Source of the DNA: Candidatus Kapaibacterium sp.
GTDB taxonomy: Bacteria > Bacteroidota > Ignavibacteria > Kapaibacteriales > UBA961
NCBI GenBank assembly: GCA_023253875.1
Contig: JALRFC010000028.1
Span: 1 to 11,459, forward strand
Direction of reading: 5' to 3'
Length of the DNA stretch: 11,459 nucleotides
Part shown: in pieces, positions 7,501 to 11,459 of the stretch
Layout: the number at the start of each line of letters is the position of its first letter
Numbering within the stretch: position 1 is the first letter of the stretch
Translations under genes and position numbers: made by a program
Notes under the pieces: generated by a model
Seen by the model: the letters and a program-made list of their open reading frames with translations, nothing else
The model's database searches: none
What the model was told of the DNA's origin: nothing

Positions 7501-10500
7501 TGAATTGTAATTTTCACCGGCATAATATGTTACTGCGCCATTTGGAATAGATGCAGGCAATGTAGCACGATTGACATAACTTACTTTTTCACTACCATAA
7601 TTGTGTGATCTCTCATCATCAAGTTGCATTTCCCATCTTCTGCTTCCAAGTGCTGCACTGTCTTCAGAAACAGGATTGTCAGCGATGAAAGGAAGAAGTG
7701 AATTTGTACCACCATAGTTAGCCAAACCTTCATAGAAGCGGCGAACACGTGATGTAGTACCTGTTCTTTCTGAAGAGTCAGCAACAAAGTCTACACGACC
7801 ACGGAGATATTCACGAGGATATACACCGTCATTGTCTGTAGTTGCTACATCTGTCATTTGTGTCATATTAACACGAACATAATCACCGGTAGAGTCATTA
7901 ATAACAAAGAATACTGATTCATTTAATACCAATGGATCATCATTGTTTGTATTGATGTCTGCACCATTATATGCTGCTTTTGCTTCGAGGAACAATGGAT
8001 AACCAATAGGATGAGTAAACTCACCTACTCTGTGATCAACTGCAAATTCACCTTGAAGTTTGCGCAATTGCTTCCAAAGTACATTTTCTGTACTTGTAGC
8101 ATAATTCACTGAATCTGTTGCAAAAGGATCACGAAGAAGTCTTCTTACTACTTTACCAGCTGATTGTGTTGGGCCTGCAGGATATGTTCTCAAGTTTGAA
8201 GGAATACCAACTGCGAAATCTTCAATTGGAGCCAAACGGCGAACTGAATAGTCTGCAGTTTTGATATCTGTACCTTTATCAAACATGTCATATACCATAC
8301 CTGCCATCAACAATGTATCAGGTACTTGACCAATCAAGATTGGCTTATAATTATAATCAAAACCTGGTCTACCTTGTGAATTAGTCGCATTGTAATCAAA
8401 TGGACCTTGCTCAGTAAGATTTGTATATGTACCAGCTGCTTTATTGATAAAGCGTAGGTGAGTTGCACCATTACCACGTACAAAGAATGTTTCTTGAATA
8501 CCACCAAAACTGAAACCTGGTTGCAATGTGTTTAATACTGTTGTAACATTGGCTTCTGTTTTACCCCAATAGTTACCACGTAATGTATCAACACCACCAA
8601 TACCTGTTCCAAAACCACCTGCTAATGTACCTTTAGTATTAGCAGCATCTGGAAGTCTGATTAAGAAACGTGCATCATTGTGATGGATAGCATTACCTGC
8701 TGTATGATAACTTGCAAATGGAATAGGACCAACAATTTCACCATAGAGTACTGCACCTGCAAGATCGCTTGAAGCAACATTATTACCATTGATCATTGGA
8801 CCGCTGATAACATCTTGTGATCTACCGATCTTTGAGTGAGCAATATTACCAGTAATCAATGAACGTTGGAATACAAGTGCCAATGCATAGTTGTCAGAGT
8901 AGACAGCTGCACCGGTAAATGCTTGATTGTTTTGAATACGAACACGGTTGAAATACAAAGAATCTTTTCTGAAGAATCTGTCTTTTACAACACTGTCAAG
9001 AATATAAATCGCACCACCAAGACCAACACCGTTTTCACGAAGACCGGAAGGTGAAGGATTGGTTACATAACCTGGGTGATAACGCTTTACATCAATAAAG
9101 TTTGCACCAATTTGTGATGTACCTGAACCCATCAAACGCTCATCAGGATTGATATCTGCTGAGTTATTGATGAATCTTGTCAACATGCGAACATCAGCAG
9201 GAACTGCTGCAACTTTCTTATTATCAAAGATTGAGTCATTTGATACAAATGATTCCAATTTGATTGTTCCATCTGCTTCGATCGTGAAATTATCTGCATC
9301 AGATACGAATAAGCGATCTGAAGATGTCAATGGATTGATCATTGCAATCGCGCCACCTGAACCATTGATAACTGCATTGTTTTCAAACAATGTACCTTTT
9401 ACAAGGTTGAGATCAGCATTCAATGTATAAAGAGCACCACCACCACGAACAAATCTCTTTTCTTCTACAGTTGGATTGATTCCGATAGAACCAACTTTAT
9501 TATTGCGGAAGTCAGTACGTACAATCTTAACAACTCTTTGCCATGCTGGAACTGGAGGTTCAATGCTTGGTAAGTGAATTGCAATAGCACCACCGGAGAA
9601 TCCTGCTGAATTTCTCAAGAAATTAATGCTGAATCCAGGACCATATGATTGTGCCAAAGGAAGATCATTGATGAATCCACCGGCACCATATGATGTCATA
9701 TTTCTCTTTGAATAAACAGCTCCACCATGAGCTTGTGCTGCATTGTCTTCAAAGTCAATTCTACGACCATAGTCTCTGATTCTTGGGAATGGAGAGTCTG
9801 AACCACCAATGATTGGTGATGGACGTGGATCTGTATTACCGTCTACATAAATAGCACCACCGGAACTTGCTCTATTATTCTTGAATCTTGTTCCTTGAAG
9901 TGAGCTACCACGAATCTGCAAACGACCATATGTATTTTCATGGAAAATAGCTCCACCCAATGCATAGTCTGCATTGTTTTTCGGTGAAAGGTATGCGGTT
10001 TCTGCAGAGTTATTTTCAAATTCACCATTGATGATCATAGATGTAAATGCACCGATATACAATGCACCACCACGAGCACCTTTTGTACTTAACTTATCTT
10101 GAAGATTCAACACTTTGTTATTAGTGAACTTGACAAAGTCTTTTTCACCAAAACGAATCTTATCATTCAATGGATTGCTTGTATTGATGCGGATAGAATC
10201 ATTGACACCGAGACCGATTTCAAGTCTTCTATATTCATCATTAAAGCGACCACCAATATACATCGCACCACCAAATGCTTGGTTTTTCCAATCTGTTGGT
10301 ACACCATTGGTTGAGTCAACTTTTACTCTACTTGTTGTATTGTCAGCAAGAACTTGACGACCACCAACGGTAACTGTATCTACATATGCTACCATTGTAC
10401 GGTTATTGTCAAATGTCAAACGACGAACACGACCTAGATATACAGCAATACGTGGATCGTCCAAAGATTGACGGCGTGCATCATTTCTAGATACCAATGG

Positions 10501-11459
10501 CTCACTTGAAGGTAGACCATCTGTATCCAACATATCCAATGCAATAATGCTGTCATTTTCTCTGATTACTGATCCATCAGGATTTGTAATGTTAGGATTT
10601 TTATCTGATTGATAGAATGCAAGATTCAAACCTGTTGTATCAGGATATGCACCTACACCATATGGTGCCTGCATCATATTAACAGCACCACCACGGAAGC
10701 GGGCCATATTATTTTCGAATTTACAATCTACAAGCCATGTACGAGCTGAGAATGATGTCAAAGCACCACCGGCACCGTTTGACATCTTCAAGATTTCTTT
10801 GTTCAATTCAATGTGAGCAGCTCTATCAGCACCTGTAAGATTCAATGTATCATACAAGTAGCGATTGTCAACTGTTGTATCCTTGCGGAAATCTTTGAAC
10901 GTTACATTTCTAAAGTATGCAGCACGTGCACCTGGCAATACGATGATATGACCCCACTCACGTGAATAGTCATTTACTGCCTGACCACGGAATATGATCG
11001 GTGCTTGTGTAATGTTTGGTGAATTACCACCTCTTCTCTTCCATGGTTGGAAGCGAACAACATCATCATTTTCATAAAGACGTGATGCCATGAACATGAT
11101 AGCTCTTTCTGGGGAAATTACTCTTCCACCGGAAACCAAGCCTCTTTCAGAAACATCAACCGTATTGCCCAAATTAGATACACCGGTCATATTGCCTGAT
11201 GCATTTTCATTGAGTCTTACATTGAAAATCACATTGCGCTTACCGTCAGCAATGCTCAATTCAGATTTGGTTCCGATTGAAACGACACTATTCCCTGTAT
11301 AATAAGGGCTGTCATTAAAATCATCACCGGCCGCTGGGGCTGTGGAATTATAGGTTGCCGACATAAAACCGTCAGCAATGATACGACCACCGACTGAGTC
11401 GATAATCCTACCATTATCCAAAAACACAACTTCAGTTCCCGGCTCTATAAGCAGAGTAC
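4507..11459 (-). CDS. Giant T9SS-secreted beta-helix (Pmp-like) adhesin, 5' end outside the window
   Basis: The frame is open from the right edge to TAA at 4509-4507, at least 2316 residues. No start codon is credible: a GTG at 11427 is internal, since in-frame upstream codons read TLLIEPGTEVVF, a typical beta-helix coil. Counting from the first full codon, residues 1-~965 are a right-handed parallel beta-helix with about 11 GGA[ILVM] motifs and about 10 FxxN motifs (FENN, FTNN, FKNN, FRNN), as in chlamydial Pmp passengers, closing with GNYWG at ~961-965. Residues ~966-1610 are beta-rich and not recognised. Residues ~1610-2030 carry cadherin/Ig-like units: TIVVNDGHSGV, then a putative-Ig (He_PIG) core PKWLKINPKSGLLYGTPG near 1855, then a third. 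Residues ~2031-2220 hold the ELPPFPP...VFDAR module. The last ~80 residues are a FlgD-like T9SS type A sorting domain (NPNPANE, VFDLLGN, WNTKDSNG, APGMYTVKL, VVVAR). About five cysteines were seen. It is probably an adhesin or matrix protein; no catalytic site was recognised. Confidence 0.93.
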   Translation of the reverse strand, partial: TLLIEPGTEVVFLDNGRIIDSVGGRIIADGFMSATYNSTAPAAGDDFNDSPYYTGNSVVSIGTKSELSIADGKRNVIFNVRLNENASGNMTGVSNLGNTVDVSERGLVSGGRVISPERAIMFMASRLYENDDVVRFQPWKRRGGNSPNITQAPIIFRGQAVNDYSREWGHIIVLPGARAAYFRNVTFKDFRKDTTVDNRYLYDTLNLTGADRAAHIELNKEILKMSNGAGGALTSFSARTWLVDCKFENNMARFRGGAVNMMQAPYGVGAYPDTTGLNLAFYQSDKNPNITNPDGSVIRENDSIIALDMLDTDGLPSSEPLVSRNDARRQSLDDPRIAVYLGRVRRLTFDNNRTMVAYVDTVTVGGRQVLADNTTSRVKVDSTNGVPTDWKNQAFGGAMYIGGRFNDEYRRLEIGLGVNDSIRINTSNPLNDKIRFGEKDFVKFTNNKVLNLQDKLSTKGARGGALYIGAFTSMIINGEFENNSAETAYLSPKNNADYALGGAIFHENTYGRLQIRGSSLQGTRFKNNRASSGGAIYVDGNTDPRPSPIIGGSDSPFPRIRDYGRRIDFEDNAAQAHGGAVYSKRNMTSYGAGGFINDLPLAQSYGPGFSINFLRNSAGFSGGAIAIHLPSIEPPVPAWQRVVKIVRTDFRNNKVGSIGINPTVEEKRFVRGGGALYTLNADLNLVKGTLFENNAVINGSGGAIAMINPLTSSDRLFVSDADNFTIEADGTIKLESFVSNDSIFDNKKVAAVPADVRMLTRFINNSADINPDERLMGSGTSQIGANFIDVKRYHPGYVTNPSPSGLRENGVGLGGAIYILDSVVKDRFFRKDSLYFNRVRIQNNQAFTGAAVYSDNYALALVFQRSLITGNIAHSKIGRSQDVISGPMINGNNVASSDLAGAVLYGEIVGPIPFASYHTAGNAIHHNDARFLIRLPDAANTKGTLAGGFGTGIGGVDTLRGNYWGKTEANVTTVLNTLQPGFSFGGIQETFFVRGNGATHLRFINKAAGTYTNLTEQGPFDYNATNSQGRPGFDYNYKPILIGQVPDTLLMAGMVYDMFDKGTDIKTADYSVRRLAPIEDFAVGIPSNLRTYPAGPTQSAGKVVRRLLRDPFATDSVNYATSTENVLWKQLRKLQGEFAVDHRVGEFTHPIGYPLFLEAKAAYNGADINTNNDDPLVLNESVFFVINDSTGDYVRVNMTQMTDVATTDNDGVYPREYLRGRVDFVADSSERTGTTSRVRRFYEGLANYGGTNSLLPFIADNPVSEDSAALGSRRWEMQLDDERSHNYGSEKVSYVNRATLPASIPNGAVTYYAGENYNSLPVRPGDHIRVVSRSVLWKEGVNEAINKGISFRINGSVPGPVWTGSAVSVANPNVNPLFFTSFKDKVFVNEDVTYNRASTAGQKIGRDTIFVITAIDSNKMYDPRWAMNLSNADGNVFTQLEYTWMPLFLNGNGTFTADTAATKLTGIRRWLKADTVWSNERTTTHPYYGATGRIALFGKPSNPYVIPGGEHVEVTAQNWAPNYRGTDAIRALNLTDAQKNALMGTSITDAAELELAFTKNVVSKFIYLYPSYYHAQSYDGENARYANQDTVDFGNATKITYRFSIHVIDSQPVFQNTLQTSANCSAAGANQNFFVANVTDKLRFFVDFETDDEKEDLDAATNEGWDFRYGRTSYSFESKAIRSDDQVTDELSQTRPSWMGDSYLHKNASDTDVDANGYDFTTFGQLNVRIPRAQALTMMTPKETVARVNGALNTDTMITIVVNDGHSGVTHMTKRVFINVSPEIKTTSLPMAKEDVDYNPALLDFTKRIEYFDPNFGQEQKFELIYTDESRNDVPKDPCFAEAGNWDLTNVKTTPKWLKINPKSGLLYGTPGVKDAPRKGANAEKVTVLITDAGGLTDLKVIDLEVEETNHDPRAIMSPAIRCIANGQAYEDTITVGDIDLLREKPADAKESVTISIDPPVGNLTIEPSVINGTAADTASAMNNKVIIKSNGPLDIPSSLITDGKVTIRIKADDGDAQTFYTFKVNVSDVTDFITTIRVQNNAGAYQDLQFGTARNATTGEKEPDAGKLDANYCEFELPPFPPTDVFDARWTIIKTNGMHRNVFPTAIKGDSSRTMYKARFQSGAELGNTSPATPVTLTWKMSTVPTRTDATRNPSGGSWRIMDGGSFNYFQYDMATGTGKKSALIDAEATGDDFKITIKPDFINSFVILYDHASDVNEDQPTSVMGQTLVSEANPNPANETVNFAVTSSRENVSVQVFDLLGNMVNTFSTDLGLGTSNISWNTKDSNGTPVAPGMYTVKLTVGNDIVIRNVVVAR
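8898..10776 (-). repeat. Array of Pmp-type GGA[ILVM]/FxxN beta-helix repeats
   Basis: Degenerate protein repeats lie inside the giant gene. GGA-motif variants in order are GGALTS, GGAVNM, GGAMYI, GGALYI, GGAIFH, GGAIYV, GGAVYS, GGAIAI, GGALYT, GGAIAM and GGAIYI, ending in a GAAVYS variant. FxxN motifs (FENN, FDNN, FTNN, FKNN, FEDN, FLRN, FRNN, FINN) precede or alternate with them. Spacing is irregular (about 20-90 residues). On the plus strand the array shows as recurring GCACCACC/GCACCACCGG words. This pairing of motifs defines the chlamydial Pmp repeat family, where it builds coils of a beta-helix. Confidence 0.8.

Noticed and set aside
8898..10776. Recurring GCACCACC words that could suggest a DNA repeat or CRISPR-like array
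   Set aside because: Spacing is irregular and the words are the reverse complement of codons for the GGA motif. The repetition is at the protein level, with no repeat/spacer structure.
436..11302. Plus-strand open frames of 60-100 codons scattered under the minus-strand genes (for example 2617-2916, 5158-5466, 9149-9430)
   Set aside because: All overlap long minus-strand genes with signal peptides or recognisable domains. Their translations are low-complexity or cysteine/isoleucine-rich, with no domain and no start context, so they are antisense shadows.

Overview
The window holds four consecutive genes, all on the minus strand. It reads as part of one surface-protein locus of a bacterium with a type IX secretion system (T9SS). 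The two large proteins end in recognisable T9SS type A C-terminal sorting domains (NPNP / YPNPF, then a D-x-x-G-N/K turn, a (A)PG-h-Y-T-h strand and a basic C-terminus, VVVAR or IIKR). The organism therefore belongs to the Bacteroidota/Ignavibacteriota/Kapabacteria (FCB) branch. An ELPPFPP...VFDAR motif in the largest protein resembles one I recall from T9SS proteins of the Ignavibacteria/Kapabacteria side, but genus and species cannot be assigned. Sampled stretches of the two big genes are roughly 37-42% G+C, and the 376-aa gene is more A+T rich.

Layout in transcription order, right to left. (1) 4507-11459: a giant secreted protein of at least 2316 residues. Its reading frame is open through the right edge, so its N-terminus lies outside the window. 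The first ~960 visible residues are a right-handed beta-helix with GGA[ILVM] and FxxN repeats like chlamydial polymorphic membrane proteins. Next come a long unassigned beta-rich region, cadherin/putative-Ig domains, the ELPPFPP domain and a FlgD-like T9SS sorting domain. (2) A 64-bp spacer dominated by a strong GC-rich hairpin (4461-4499). (3) 1722-4442: a 906-aa secreted protein with two tandem nidogen-like domains, a dockerin-like domain with insertions in both loops, a cohesin-like beta-sandwich and a T9SS sorting domain. (4) 582-1712: a 376-aa secreted protein beginning only 9 bp after the previous stop. It has a cohesin-like N-terminal domain and a degenerate sorting-domain-like tail. 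(5) 1-541: the first 180 residues of another exported protein, which I do not recognise.

The close spacing (64, 9 and 40 bp) and common strand suggest one transcription unit, with the hairpin possibly setting different output for the giant gene and its followers. By inference, the products are exported by Sec, at least the two with clear sorting domains are taken across the outer membrane by T9SS, and they act at the cell surface in adhesion or matrix formation. No RNA genes, mobile elements, CRISPR arrays, catalytic enzymes or regulators were seen, and no stretch longer than 64 bp lacks a gene.
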